Source of the DNA: Brugia malayi
Lineage: Eukaryota > Nematoda > Chromadorea > Rhabditida > Onchocercidae
Direction: 5' to 3'
Assembly (NCBI RefSeq): GCF_000002995.4
Contig: NW_025062476.1
Coordinates: 13,387,001 to 13,451,000, forward strand
DNA length: 64,000 nt
Below the pieces are notes generated by a model, which searched no databases, was not told where the DNA came from, and saw only the letters and a list, made by a program, of their open reading frames with translations. Numbering within the stretch: the first letter of the stretch is position 1; each line of letters opens with the position of its first letter. Shown piece by piece: positions 12,282-26,945 of this stretch. A program made the translations under genes and the position numbers.

Positions 12282-15200
12282 ATGGGTGTTCCAAAGTTTT
12301 ATCGATGGATTAGCGAACGTTATCCATGTTTAAGTGAAGTTGTTCGGGATGAACAGGTTAGTTTGTCATGTTATATGGTTAAATCATCTGACGTTAATGA
12401 ACTTTTTTTTTTCAACTTATTCATCTTTTCGTTTTTTTTTTTCTCTTTTTTTTCTGAATTTATTCTGCTGCATGTTTTTTTTTTCTTTATCAATATACGA
12501 AAATATCAATTTTTAAATGTTTTGCAAACTTTGAAAACTTACTAGTGAGGTTAGTATATACTGTTTTAATTCACTAGTTAGTTTAGTGAATTAGAACAGC
12601 ATATAATAGAGAATAAGTTTTAATAGTTAGATTACAAATTATAAAATGAATACTTTGATAATTTCAGATTCCAGAATTTGATAATTTATATTTGGATATG
12701 AATGGTATAATACATGGCTGTTCGCATCCAGATGATGAAGATGTTTCATTTCGAATTTCAGAAGAGCAAATATTTCATGATATTTTTAATTACATTGATG
12801 TAGGTCAAATTATCACAATTCATTGATTTTTTTAATAATTATTGTTATTACATGATTGTTGTTTACAAAATTTTTTTCAGTTTCTTTTTGGCATAATTAA
12901 GCCGAAAAAAGTTTTTTTCATGGCTATTGATGGTGTTGCACCGCGTGCTAAGATGAATCAACAAAGAGCGCGACGTTTTATGTTTGTCTTTCTTTTATTA
13001 TTTTATTTTTTTTTTTCTTTTTCTTTTTTTATTGTAAAGTTTGCTATGATATTTATGATTATATTATTATAATCTTTTATTAATTTATTATTTTTATATT
13101 ATTGTTTTATTTTGAATCGCCATCGTAAGATTGCATTATTTCAGAACTTGAAGAATTTTTAGTATTATATTGAGAGAAGAGAAATTATAGCAATTATTTT
13201 ATAGCACTAATGATATGTGCAACTGTTTTTATTTCATTTTTGAAGGTCTGCAAAAAATGCACAAGAAGCTCTAAGTAAGGCGAGAAAGAAAGGAATAAAA
13301 ATCCCAGATGAAAAACCATTTGATTCAAATTGCATCACTCCAGGTTTGCATATCATTTGATATTGCAATATTATTGAAGGTGGTCAAGTTTTTGATATGT
13401 TTTAATTCATTAACATGAGCTACTCTCTGAAGAATTATTTTTTGCTTTGGTTTTGTTTTCTAAAATATTTTACAATTAAATATCAGTTTTTACTGGTCAT
13501 TATACACTAGTTTTTAAAAAGAAAAACTGAAATTTTTATGACATTTTAAATATATGAATAGTTAGCTGCTTATAAATTTTGAAATAAAATAGAGATTAGC
13601 TGCTTATTTATACAAATATTATTAGAATAACATTCAAGAATTCACATATTGTCATTGTTTTTTTCGTTTAATTCATAAAAATGGATCAATTAAGGTACGG
13701 AGTTTATGGCTCGTCTACATGAGAATTTACAGTGTTTTGTACAAATGAAAATTGCTACGGATAGTTGTTGGCAAGGTTTACGAATATATCTTTCTGGCCA
13801 TAATGTTAGTTGTACTTAATACACACTTCTTTTTTCATGAATTTTATATATTTACATAAGCCTAATCTTATTTTACTGTTAAAAAAAAAAAAAAAAAAAA
13901 AAAAAGAAACATGGAATTTGGAAGTCGAAAAAATTATAATGGAAAAAGCAGGAATCAACATTCCTAAACTGAACGTTTTCTTTAAAATGAAAAAAAAAAA
14001 GCGTTTTAATTATTAGGTTAATCTAATTTCTGTTGATTGCTGTTGCTATCTTTTGAATATTGATAAGTTAATTAATTCTCCTTTATTGATAATTTATGTT
14101 CATTAAATTAGTATATTTCATATAATCGTTTATGTAACTGATAGTTTGCAGTGTCCTGGAGAAGGTGAGCATAAAATAATGGATTTTATACGTAGCGAAC
14201 GAAGTCGTCCAGATTATGACGCTAATACAAGACATTGTCTTTATGGTCTTGATGCAGATTTGGCAAGTTTATTTCATATTTATAATAGCATATCAAAAAA
14301 TTGTTAAAATTAATTATAATAGTTTGATATATTTAGATAATGTTGGGAATATGTTCACATGAGCCTCATTTTGCTTTGCTACGAGAAGAAGTGAAATTTG
14401 GAAGGCAAAAATTTCGTATCAGAAAACATAGGTTGATATTTTTAGCTTCATAAATGAATATAAAAAATTGTAATTAATGTGTAACTATCAGATAATAATT
14501 AATTTTGGTTTAAAAGGAATCATACTTATCTGATGCTATCTGTGCAAAAATTTTTCTAACATGATATTTTTCATGATAATTTTGTGTTACTTTTATTTTT
14601 TATATTTTCTGAATGAATGTTTGAATTGCATGAAAATTATTTTCCTGTGGTGTTATTTATTAGATTTTGAAACTTTAATAGCTGGAAATTTTAAAATAAG
14701 ATCGTATGATAAGTTTAACAAAATTCTACAAAATTTTAATTGAAATTTAGAGCAAAGGTGGATGAAATAACATTTCATTTATTGCATCTTTCTCTGCTTC
14801 GAGAATACCTTTCATGGGAATTCCACTCACTAAAGGTAATTCTTTCCTTTTTTTTTCCTTTTTCTCTTTGCAGGGATTTTTAAAATATGCATTTGATAAA
14901 ATTTGATTTCAATTTTCAGGAAAAATTGCCATTTGATTATAATTTGGAATCAGTGATTGATGACTGGATACTAATGGGTTTTCTTATTGGTAACGATTTT
15001 ATACCTCACCTACCTCATGTTCATATACATGAAGATGCTTTACCTCTACTTTACGCTACTTATAATGAAGTATTACCTCAACTAGATGGTAAATCTTATA
15101 ATGGCACTTTGATAATTTTAAAGAGAATTTATCTATTTATTAACAGATAATAATTAGAAGATCGATCAAGTAACATATTATATTGAATGTACTAGAACAG

Positions 15201-18200
15201 TTTTGATGTATTAATACTTTTTTTTTTTTTTTTTTACAGGTTACATTAACGAAGCGGGTGTTTTAAATTTGAAGCGGTTTCAAATTTTCTTGAAAAATTT
15301 TGCAAAAAATGACAAGAAGAATTTTCTTGAACAAATGGATGATGAAGCATATCTTAGTTCAAAAAGAACATCAAATGCTTGGAAAAAGGATGCTTTTACT
15401 TCTAATAACGATGAGCAAAGTTTTGTTAGTTTTATGCTACTTTTTATAAAATATGATTATTTTAATTAAATTTGACATTGGGATTTTCTTATTTTGTTTA
15501 TTTGATATTTTTATAATGGAGCTGAAGCATAGAGCTTAATAAATTATCTATTTAAATTTTCCATATTTATTAGTAGTTCATCCAACATGTAAATATTTCA
15601 GAATGAAGATTTAGAGGTGTTCGATCTTTCTAATGATGAAACGAATAAAGTTACTGACATTGGGATCACTAAAGGAGCATTTGATTCTGACAGTAATGCT
15701 TCTGACGAATGTGAAGAAATTACTGATCAAAGGACTTTAACATCTACTAAAGCAGTGTCTCGTAAGTTCTCGAACACGTACGAATACGTAAGAGCAAAAA
15801 AAAAAAAAGTATCTCCATGTTATTTAATTAAATTTTGCTGTTAAATTTGAAAATATTTTTGTTTAGATGGATATTTTGGTTTGGACAAAGATTCAGATGA
15901 TGATCTGCCAGTTGCATCTTTAGATGATGAAAGTTATGAAAATGATTGTGATGTAAGTTTAAATTTGCGAACATTTGATCGATAAAACCTACATATGCAT
16001 GCATGCATGCATGCTATTTTACAGTATCTTTATAGAATATCCGATTTCATCTCGATTATTTTTTATTTCAGTTATCTTGGACTGCAGTAGTTAATAAGGC
16101 ATTCAAGAATCACAAACGTGACTATTATAATGATAAGATGAAGTATAACAATATAAGTAAGGAAGAGTTACGTGAACAAGCAGAAGGATACATTCGTGCA
16201 ATTCAGTGGAATTTACATTACTACTATCATGGATGTTGTAGTTGGAGCTGGTACATTTTTTTTTTATTAGAAATATTACATTTTATAGATAAACTCAAAT
16301 TTAATTCTGTACTAGTTCACTTTTTATTTTATTTTATTTTTTAGGTTTTATCCACATCATTATGCTCCCTACATATCAGATGTTTCTGATTTTGCCGAAA
16401 TGGAAATGAATTTTGATTTGAATGAACCATTTAAACCATTTGAGCAATTATTGGCTGTATTACCAGCAGCTAGTGCCGATTGTTTACCACCTCCTTATAG
16501 AGTAATAAATTTCAAATTTTTTTTCGGCATTATTTCAGCAGTACTTTTTTTTTTGTGAGTAATTTTATTTCTAACCGATCAGAATAGTATCTATCATAGT
16601 TGAATTGATATTATCAGGTATTATTTATCTGATATCTGACTCATGCATGTCAAAAAGTGCTGTTGCTCTTTCGTCGTAATGATAGTAAGTAATTCAAGTT
16701 TTTAGTTGTATGTTCATAAATTTATAATTCAGGAGCTTATGAATGATCCAAAAAGTCCAATTATTGATTTCTATCCGGAACAATTTGACACTGATTTGAA
16801 TGGTAAGAAGAATGATTGGGAAGCGGTTATTCTGATACCATTCATTAATGAAGATCGTCTTCTACAAGCTGTAGCTGTTAAAGATTCTTTATTAACTGAT
16901 GAGGTAATTTTCCATTTAACAAAAATACTTTACAGTTTAACATTTGATTACTTTGAATCTGTATAATAGCAATAGTAATAGTAGTAATAGTAATAATAAT
17001 AATAAATTAAATATTTAAAGGAACGACAAAGAAATATGCATGGACCACATCTGTTGTTTAGTTATGATCCCTCTTCATCACATATTCTGAAATCTACATT
17101 TCCTGGTATTTTTCCTGATATTCAGGATTGTGCTGTGAAGTAAGTACTGTATGATAATTTGGTTAATATTGAATGTAACTTTTTCAGAATTTTTGGGCAA
17201 TAAATAAAATAGATTTTATTTTAGAATAGAGAAAATAGAAATGAATCAATTTCGCATACCACGTAATCGAATAGTACACGGTTTGTTACCTGGAGTTAAG
17301 TTAGATGTTGTATTTCCTGGCTTTCCTACGTTGAAACGTATACCTCATATTGCTGAGCTTCTTTTTGCGGATATTAAATTGTTTCAACAGCCATCCAAAA
17401 ATCAATCGATGATTCTAAAAATTGGAAATAGACCAGAACTGGAAAAGGTTCGCTTTATTAACCGGATTTAATTTGAAAATAATGTGCTTAAACTGTATGG
17501 GAAAAAAAAAAAAAAAGGAAAACTATCCAGTAAAAAGTGAAATGCCTGTTCACTTTGTGTCATTCTTGTAAAATACGTTCTCAAAGTATTAAATAAATTG
17601 AACAAAATTTCCACTCTTTGTCGAATAGTTTAACTGTGGCTGAAAATAAATTGGGCTAACCACAGGAATTCAAAAATGATCGCACAAAGAAATCATATGA
17701 AAAAGATAATTCGGAATGGGTATAATTTGGTAGTTGTTATCATTTTAAAACTTTTTGTTAATTCTTGAACGAATGTTTTTGATGTTTAATACTTAGTAAA
17801 TATTTATAGTAATATTAAAATATAAGTGAAAATTGTAAAGTACTAAATATTGCATTCTGTTTTACAGGATATAATGGAAATAGCATCTGATTTAATTGGA
17901 AAAGAGGTACATGTAAATTGGCCTATGCTACAGGCAGCTTTGGTCCAGGAACTATGGACTGCCCATGAAAAGTTTGCTTTTTTTTAAATTCATTTCATTT
18001 TTTTAAAATGAAAATTAAACAAAAAATAATTTGATGCATGAATTGATAATTCTCTTTGTTACAATGCAATATTTGAAAATGAGCTTTAAATAACGTGAAT
18101 GATAAATACAATTTTTATTTTTTTTTTTCAGATATAGCAAAGCTGCTGATGAAAAAATTATTTGTAATGCTCTTTCGGAACAAGAACAAAATATGTACAA

Positions 18201-21200
18201 AACTTATGTCAATATAACTCGACGAAAGTTAGCTTTAAAATCTATGCATTTTTTCTTTTCTTTTATAATTATTTTTATAACTTTTCAAGCTTTTAGGCAT
18301 AAAAAAAACATGAAATTTTCAAATTTGATTTTGTAAAATTCACTTTATATATAATTAATTTTCATATTCATTTTTATAGTGAATTTGAAAGGAGAGGTAT
18401 TGATGCTGGTCAACAAAAAGGTTTAGCATTAGTTCGATTAGCACATGGATTGCGAAAATATTTTGAAGAGCAAAAAGTGTTAATTAAACGATTTTATGCT
18501 GATATCAATAATACAATTCCCGTATCGCTTTCTCTTTTAGTACAAGTTAGTTCATTTTGTTAATATTATTTTCAGTTTATTTTTTTATGCTATAATAATA
18601 ATGAATAATATGACATGAATTATGATTGTAAGAAAGATTGAGAAATTTCTAAATAGCATCAAAACTGAGATAAATTATTAAATTTATGTAAATATTGCAG
18701 TAGTTGATCTTTTAATTGCTCATTTCTTCAGAATGCACTAGAGGATTGGGATTCTAAATGTGCATTGGAGGATTTGTATCCAATTAATGCTAAAGTTTTC
18801 ATTTCATCGGTTGAAAGTAAATATTATGGTTTTTCTGGATTTATCAAAGAAAATCATCTAATGACAAAAGGTTTATTTTTCACTAATTTAATAGTCATTG
18901 TTAAGCTAATTTATGAATCATTGATGAATTCTTTTTTTTTTATAGGAACACTTACTGTTTCGTGTAAACTTTCACCAGTGGCAGATTTGAACTTTTGCGA
19001 TATTGTAGCAGATTATGATAATTATGCTCTTAAATGGTATACTGCATATGAATTAGCTAAGTTTTTGCATAGTAAGTTAAATTTTCTTTTCTTTGTTTTT
19101 GAAAAAATGAATTTGTTTGAAATTGTTTTCTTCTGCTAATATTTAATGTTTGTTCTATTCATCTTTCTAACATCATATTTAGTTTTAGTTTTTCTTTTTC
19201 TTTTTGTTTCTTTAAAAAAAAAAAGAAAAAATTATAGCTAGTGTTGATGTTATTAATCGTATCACTGGTTGTGTTTACGTTTTACTGGATGAATCAAACG
19301 TGATACCATCAAAAAATACTCCACTGAAAGCCAATATTGGACTTGAATTGAAATTTACAAAAAGGAACCAAATCGTTTGTTTCTTTCCTTCATGTTTTAA
19401 ATTTCCATATGTATTAATGTTTTAAAATTTTCATATTAGATTTATTTGCTATTTGATAGCAATTCTTTATTGAAATAATTCGAGGATATATGTGTGATAA
19501 TTTTAAGAAGAAATGAAATAAAATCATTTTCAGATACCAGATTTCACATGTCGTTCGTCAGAGGGTCATTTATTATATTCGTCAAAAGCATTCGATATAA
19601 TTAGGAATTACAAAATGAAGTATGGAAAACATTAGAAGAAAAAAAAATATATATATATATATATAAATAGTTTAAATTGTAGTTGAATATGAATATGTTT
19701 TATTTTTATATACTGTCTTATTTTTGTTTTCATAATGAGTATTTATAGGTATCCCAGTGTATTCAACTATCTTGAAAAACTGGATAACTTTCAACCATAT
19801 ATTCATATCAAGCAAATATTTCCAGAATTTGAACGAGAAGAATTAAATAAAAAAATTGAAGGTAAATTTATGATAAGTTAGCTATGCTTCCTGTACTGAA
19901 GTTATTTATCGTGTTTCATATAATTTTTTTTTTCTTCATAATTTGTTACTGACAAATTTGTTATCATGTGAAGATTTAATTTATCAGTGTAGTTCTGTTC
20001 TTTCGCTTTTCTTAATTGATCACAAAATTGCATCACATTACAAAAATATCATTAATTTGTTCCACAATATAATATTCGTATGCCATTTTAATGTTTGGTA
20101 TAGTTTTTTTTTTTTAAATAACCAAGGCGAAAAACTAGTGAAATAACTAGTGTGACAATTTTCAGAATTAAAAACATTTTTAAACACTATTACGCCAAAG
20201 AATGCTTTGGAATCAGCTGACGATGTTTTTGTGGATTCTGGAGTTTTGAAGGAAATTGAAAAACGTATACAAGTTGTTATTTCAAAAAATACACCAGATC
20301 GAACTTGTAAACGACTTGCAGTAAAACCGCGTGCTATTTTTATGGTACATTATTTTAAATAGAATTACTAAACTTCATGAAAAACAAAAGTATTTCACAA
20401 ATTATTATTAGCGATATGAGATAAAAAATGTGTATTATCAAAATAACAATTATTTTTCAATAGGATTGAAAAAAATAAATCTAATTTAGGCGGAACTATG
20501 CAAAGGTGATAGCATGCCAGATGAAAGAGCTGAATTTTGCTTACTGGATCGAGTTATTTGTGTTAAAAAACGTCGCAGAGCACCATTTGGTGAATTTGGT
20601 ACTGTTATTGGATTACTTAATACAAATTCAGGAAAAAAAATCGATGTATTATTTGATAAACCATATTTTGGAGGCCAAATTATGCGGTATGTTTTTTTTT
20701 TTTTTTTTTTTTTTCTTTTTTTTTATCAACTTTTTATTTGAAGAAATATTACTTTTTAATAATATTGCATCCTAATTGTAAGTAAGAAGAGAGTAGAATA
20801 TTCTTATGATTTGAGCTAATTAGAATTGATAATTTTATTTATTGTTTAGTAAAGATTAAATGTATTGTATTAATTGATCATTGTTAAAATAAACAGTGTA
20901 CGTTCAACAGAGAATTTTGATATATTAAATAAAGTTGTAACAGCAACATATATACATGCATTACATTTAGATTTTTAAAATAAATCTAAACAGTATTATT
21001 TTTTTAGAAGTAGTAAAGCAAGTGCAGCTCGATTACCGATATCTTCATTGATTAATATAACATATGGAAAACGAATGCGAAATGAAATTCCATCAATTGA
21101 GCATATTGTAAACTCAGCTAAAACTAATTATAAACCAATGGATTTTCCAAAAAATTTGCAAATCAATAAAGATGATCAGCAAGGTCCATCTGGAAGTTCT

Positions 21201-23279
21201 GGATGTATTTACAGAAATAAAATATCGATGCCAGGAGATGTAAGTTTTTGTTTTTTTTTTTTTTTTGTAAATCATAAACAAATACATGTTAATTTGATTC
21301 ACTTGATAAACAATATTAATGTAGTATTTTTTGAGTACAAATATGATGATATTTTCATTTTGCTTCTTTTAACTCAGTAATTTAAATTTTGAATATACAA
21401 AGTTAAAAATGGATAAATTCAAATATGATTGGACAGATTTTTTGTTTGTTTTCTCATTTTTCCTTTATCAGCAAAATTTAATTAATCATTTTTTTCCCCT
21501 TATAAACAGAATTATAAAATGTTCTTTTGTTCATGAAAATATTGTTAATTCTCAAAAAGTCTATCCTTTCTTTTTTTTTTTTTTTTAAGCCGGTTTTTAA
21601 TCAGTAGCTATAAGCATTGTTTTCCCACTATATTGAAATCAAATATTATGATAATTTTTATAGAATGCATCTAGTTCAAGAAATAAATGTAAATCAAGGA
21701 ATTCTCAAGCATCATGCTCGAATGACTTATGGTATGGAGAAAGATCAAAGATTGAGAAAGAATCTTCAGCTGCTGTTACACATGATGCTGAGCTAGCAGC
21801 AAAAGATTGTCGTACGACAGTAGTGCTAGTAGGAAATCGAAAACTACAAGTTAGGCCTACAAGTGGATTTATAGACAATCATCCTTCGGGCTCTAAACCT
21901 CAGGTAATTTTCTAACTTTTTTAATCTATTATTATCTATATATTCATTTATTTACAACAATTAATACAAGATGCTACTATGATTTCATTTTTTTATCTCA
22001 ACAATGATTCCTTTAATGCTTACTTGTTTGAGGTGAAAAATTTTGTTAATGAAACTAAATCAGAATATAAAATAATTGGATAAAAGCTATAGGAGACTTA
22101 ATGAGCATTTCAAGAATAACAAGATTGTGAGATTTAAATTTTGAAATATTTTTAGAGCTCAGAAGAGAAAGAAGGAAAAATATTTGAAAAGAAATCGAGT
22201 AATAAATCTGTAGCTCGACGCTCAGGAAAAATAAGAGATGATATAAATTTTGGAAAAATGGAAGCTAATAGTAAAATAATAAAAAATAATGGTACTGTAG
22301 GAATTTCTTCATGCAATTTTGGTGGAACTACTACTATTGGTGGTACTACCACTTCCTATGGTGACGATAAAGGAATGAAAAATTATCATGGATATCCACG
22401 AACATGGTTTGGATGCAGTTCTACGAGATCGAAAGATTATCTTCGATGTTCTCATGAAAAAGTCTATAAGGAGCAATCAAATTGTAAATCTGCTACTCGA
22501 ATTCAGAAACGAATGCCTTTGGAGAAAAAGAACAACAAGATTGCATCTCCACAAATTACTTTACTTAAAAGAAATAAACCTCAAGATATGCCAGGTGTAG
22601 TATCGGCAACTGATACGAAACAAGCAGAAGAATTTGAAAAAAATGTGAAATCCGGAAATGAAAAACAAGAAATGATAGCTTCTGGCGGCGGAAATAGTCC
22701 TATTGAGCAACTAACTGAACAACTCAACAAACAACATTTGCATACTTTGGGTGAATCAAGTAATTTGGATAGATTGACTCAATCATCTAAATCGGTAGTT
22801 AATATTAATTATACTTTTATGTTAATGATGTTAAAGTTATTAAATGAGATGTTTCTCTCTCTTTATATTCTTACAATTAAGTAGCAAAAAAGAAGAAAAA
22901 AAGATTAATTTTAAGTTACATAAATGTTTAAAATTTAAAAAGAGAAAAAAAAAAGCTTTTTTTTTTTGTCTTCCTCAATATAATTTTTATTGCATTAAAT
23001 TCAATTTAAAATACTTTGCAGACTTCAGAGGGAGAAATTTTATTACAAAAATCTGATCAAATGAATGATGCGCAAACGACTACTATAAAATCAGCTGCAA
23101 TTGATGCTACAATGGAAACAAATAAACATGAAATGAATTTAAATGATAGTAATTATTCTACTGTAAATATGCCCACTACTACTTCTTCATCTTTAGATAT
23201 TTGTGTAGGAAAAGCAAATAGAAGAAAGTGTCGAAAATCACGTGTTGTTGCAAATTTGGGTTATAATAATAATAAATAG
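12282..23279 (+). CDS. xrn-1: XRN1 5'-3' exoribonuclease, complete, 31 exons, 1655 aa
   Basis: Cytoplasmic exoribonuclease that degrades decapped mRNA. Exons: 12282-12356, 12668-12799, 12881-12981, 13246-13343, 13695-13804, 14152-14262, 14337-14431, 14751-14835, 14920-15088, 15240-15424, 15602-15761, 15867-15952, 16072-16250, 16345-16501, 16733-16903, 17021-17139, 17225-17447, 17868-17971, 18132-18227, 18380-18545, 18732-18870, 18946-19071, 19238-19374, 19534-19619, 19749-19861, 20166-20344, 20490-20686, 21008-21239, 21664-21903, 22156-22794, 23022-23279. The sum, 4968 nt, is a whole frame. It opens [15 protein letters not shown]. The acidic catalytic set falls at family positions: D35 (YLDMNG), D86 (MAIDG), E176/E178 (PGEGEHK), D206/D208 (LDADL), then GNDFIPHLP. 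Later blocks are [18 protein letters not shown] and an SH3-like region around residues 1135-1225 ([12 protein letters not shown]). The last ~380 residues are low-complexity and diverged. Length is close to human XRN1. The intron after exon 6 begins with GC. Confidence 0.97.
14263..14336 (+). other. GC-AG intron in XRN1
   Basis: Exon 6 must end after GATTTG, because the protein continues from LDADL into IMLG, both invariant in XRN1. The intron then starts gcaagttt and ends tatttag. No GT offers an in-frame alternative nearby. gcaagt is the usual extended consensus of GC-AG introns. This is the only non-GT donor among the XRN1 introns. Confidence 0.9.
15993..16014. repeat. (ATGC)n alternating purine-pyrimidine tract
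   Basis: About five repeats of the 4-bp unit atgc in an XRN1 intron. Such alternating tracts can adopt Z-DNA; nothing else points to a function. Confidence 0.8.
17448..17867. other. XRN1 intron 17, nothing recognised
   Basis: This is one of the larger XRN1 introns. It is AT-rich, with one A run. The other XRN1 introns longer than 300 bp (12357-12667, 13344-13694, 13805-14151, 14432-14750, 20687-21007, 21240-21663) also hold only poly(A)/poly(T) tracts. I see no nested gene in any of them. Confidence 0.6.
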
Positions 23280-23518
23280 GAAGTAAACAAATAAACATAC
23301 GATGAAGAATAAATAATCTTTTATTGATTGAATTCAAATTTTAAATATGAAGGAAGTAGATAGGAAGAAAGAAAAGAAAGCAATCAATAATGCTTATTAA
23401 TTTGCACTTGACAAGAATAAAAAATGAAGAAGGAAGAGAGGGCAAAAAAAAAGAAAAAGAAAAGTGATTAAAGTTTTACATGTAAATTTTTATAAAAGTA
23501 ATCGATTTAGAAGTGCTT

Positions 23519-23550
<32 letters not shown>

Positions 23551-24706
23551 CTAACTGTTATCAATAAAAGAAAAATGATTTTTAAATATGATAGAAAAGA
23601 AATTGTTTATTGATGAATTATTATTATAGTTTTATCTTTATATGTTGTATGAGTAGGATAATTGTTTTATTCACAGTTTTGATTATCATAAAGAATGATA
23701 AAGAGATGTATGTATGCATAAATGTTTTGTTTTTTCTAGTGATTTTGATAGTGTTCTATTTGATATTGTTTTGTTTATATGCATATGATAAAGCAAACAA
23801 AAAAAAATAAAAAAAAAAAATAAAATAAAATAAAAAAAAGAGCAAAAAAAAAAATTATAAATCCATTTTAAGATTATTAATTATTATTATTATTGTTATA
23901 AATCCATTGCATGATTATTAATTACTATTTTTATCATTGCAAATTCATTTTAAGATTGTTAATTACTACTTTTATTATTACAAATTCATTGTATGATTAT
24001 TAATTACTATTTTTCATTTTTATGCAGCATTATGAAAATATATTTTATTCTATCGAAACAAATTAGCAAATTTATGTTGCATTTTTTCAAATTTAATCGA
24101 GCTCTACTTTTTTTTTTTCTTTTTCTTTGTTTAAAATGATATCACATTGTATCATTTTCATTGAATCAATAAAATGATTAGATTTGATTTAATTTCTCTC
24201 CAATGAAATGAATCGTTTACATCTCAATAATAATAATAATAATTATTATTATTATTAGTGGTAGAATCATTTTTTTATAGTTATAAAAATTTTTTCAATT
24301 ATTTTTAACATGTTAATGAAATTTTGCAATCATACAAAATGCTCTATGTATTTATCTTATTTCTTTTTCATTGATTAAAAATGTTAGCAATAAACAATAG
24401 GTATAAATTTTATAACTAAACATTTCACAACAGCAAATCAATGATTCAAAAATATTGACGAGTAAAAATTAACGACTATTATAATAAGTGCTGATTACAT
24501 TTTTCTCTTTCCCCTCTTTCTTTTTTTTTTTTTTTTTAAATTTTAAATTTGTAAAAAAAAAAAAAAAATTATGAAGAAAAAAAGAAAGAAAGTAATACCA
24601 CACAATATTTACTTTAATCACAGAAAAAATTAACATATTAAAACAAGACAAAAAAGAAAAATGTTTTATTGGAAGGCGAACAATTAGTAATAAATGAAAA
24701 ACAATT

Positions 24707-24737
<31 letters not shown>

Positions 24738-26945
24738 GAATATAGCTTTTTAAGCTATTAAAAGATATCAATCATAATAATTGTAAATATGTAATGAAGA
24801 GAAAATGGAAATGACAAATTATGAAACAATTTAAAATGAAAAAAAAAAAAAAAAACAAATTGTATATAAACAAAAAAAAAAAAAAATCTAATTTTTTTTT
24901 TTTGCATTTAAATATATATACATAATTGCTATGACTGAATTATTGAAATATTTATACGAGAATTATTCATGCTATTAGAATATTAATCAATTGACTAATT
25001 ATTGATCATTAACAAATATCTCATAAAATTTTCATTTCAATCATTTTTATATTTAGTATATAACTAATATTAATTATTAATTTATCATAAATTCAATTTG
25101 ATGATAACAAATAATACAATAATTTTTTTTCTTTTTTTTTTTTTTTTACAAACAAAATGAATGAATGAATAAAAATAATGTCAAAAGTTTATATAAACCT
25201 CTAAGAAAAAAAAAAAAAAAAAACATATGAAGATATAAAACAAACAAATAATTCACAAAAGTAAATGATGAGTAAAAAATGAATTAAAATATACCAGGTA
25301 CTAAAAAAAAAAAAAAAAAAAAAGCGGATGTATATTAGGTATAATTATTTCCTGATTTTAATCAATTTATTATTTAATCTTGTTTACGGGTGGTATTTAC
25401 TATTTCCGGTAATTAATTCTTTCACCTTTTCTTCGTCTTTCTTTCTTTTTTTTTTCTTTTTTTTTTTTTTGTTTTTTTTTCAACTATACAAAAGAATATA
25501 TCTAATCTGATGCATAATTAACAAAATTATCCCTAACCTGAGTTAAAACTTTCTGGCAGCAACAACAAAAAAAAAAAAAGTTTTATATAACCTGATTGTA
25601 AAATTTATAGGATAAAAATGAAGAAATAGAGAGAGAGAGAGAGAGGGAGAGGGAGAAGGACAGGAAAAAGGAAGATGGTGGAAAAATCAACAGTAAATCA
25701 AGTTTTCATTTTAGCATTCTATTATTTACCTCTTACCACTACTACCTACTATTACTACCAAATGATAATAATTATTATTGTCATAATAATAATAATAATA
25801 ATAATAATAACCGGATGAAATGGAGAGAAAGAGAGGGAGAGAGGGAGAGAGAGAGAGAGAGGAATTTAAACATGTAAAAGTAAACAAATTGAAAATCACT
25901 TGAATAAATATAAAATTATTTTTCCATTTTTTTTTTTAAAAAAACTACTTTATCAATAGAACAAGATGAGCATTATATATATATATATATATTTTTATTC
26001 TCGAAAGATTTTTCTTTTTTTTTTTCGAAGAGCTTTACGGTTCACTTTTCCGTTTTCAAATATATGAATGAAAAGATAAATAGTTGAAAACAGAGAGAGA
26101 GAGAGAGAGAGAGGGGACAAAGATTGAAAAAAAGTATAGTATTAGTAAATGATGTAAAAAAGGACGGAAATTAACAAGCAAATGCTTGAATAATTGAAAT
26201 TTGAGATGAAAAAAAAAAAAGAAAAAGAATTGTCTAACAATTTAAACAAGCAAAATATTTTCAAAAATAAGTTCATTCTTTTTTCTTTTCTTTTTAAATA
26301 GAATTAAATAAAAAATTGATGATATATGCTCAAATATAATTCCATCTTTTAAACATACAACTTAAATTATCAAATTTAAAATCAAAAAACATTATCACAT
26401 TCCACTTTTCATGTTCTTTCCTTCCTTTCCTTTTTTCCTTACTTATATAAAACATCGATGTATCATCATAAATCTTCAATTTCTAATGTTAAAATTGATT
26501 AATATTTGAAAAAAAAAAAAAGCAATTAATAATTTTGTTTACTTATAAACAGAAATACTTGTAAGACAGTAAATGAAATTTGAATTTAGCAATAAATATT
26601 TCAGTAAGTTGTAGAAAAGAAAGAAAAAAAGTTAAAGCATGAAATCAATCTAATTTCTTAGCCAAAACTTTTCCACCGTGGTCCTTGAGCCAACTTATTA
26701 TTATTATTGTTATTTATCATCATCTTCATTTATTTATTTATTATTACCATTATTAATATTATTTTTATTATTACCACTACTATCATTATTATTACTATTA
26801 CTGCTGTTATTATTATTATTATATATTCTTACTGTTGTTATTATTATTGTCATCATCATTATCATTTTTCTCTTTGTAATAATCAAAAATTAAAACGACA
26901 AATATAGCATAGTAAATTTCTAAAATGTCACAACAAAATAATTTA
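23280..26945. other. Convergent intergenic region, XRN1 3' side
   Basis: The XRN1 3' UTR should begin here; AATAAA hexamers occur at about 23290 and 23308, but such hexamers carry little information at this base composition. The stretch holds numerous A and T runs of 15-30 bases, (TTA)n and (TAA)n tracts (about 24225-24255, 25783-25810, 26698-26830) and (GA)n tracts (25627-25660, 25823-25861, 26092-26113). No protein-like open frame is supported. Confidence 0.6.
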
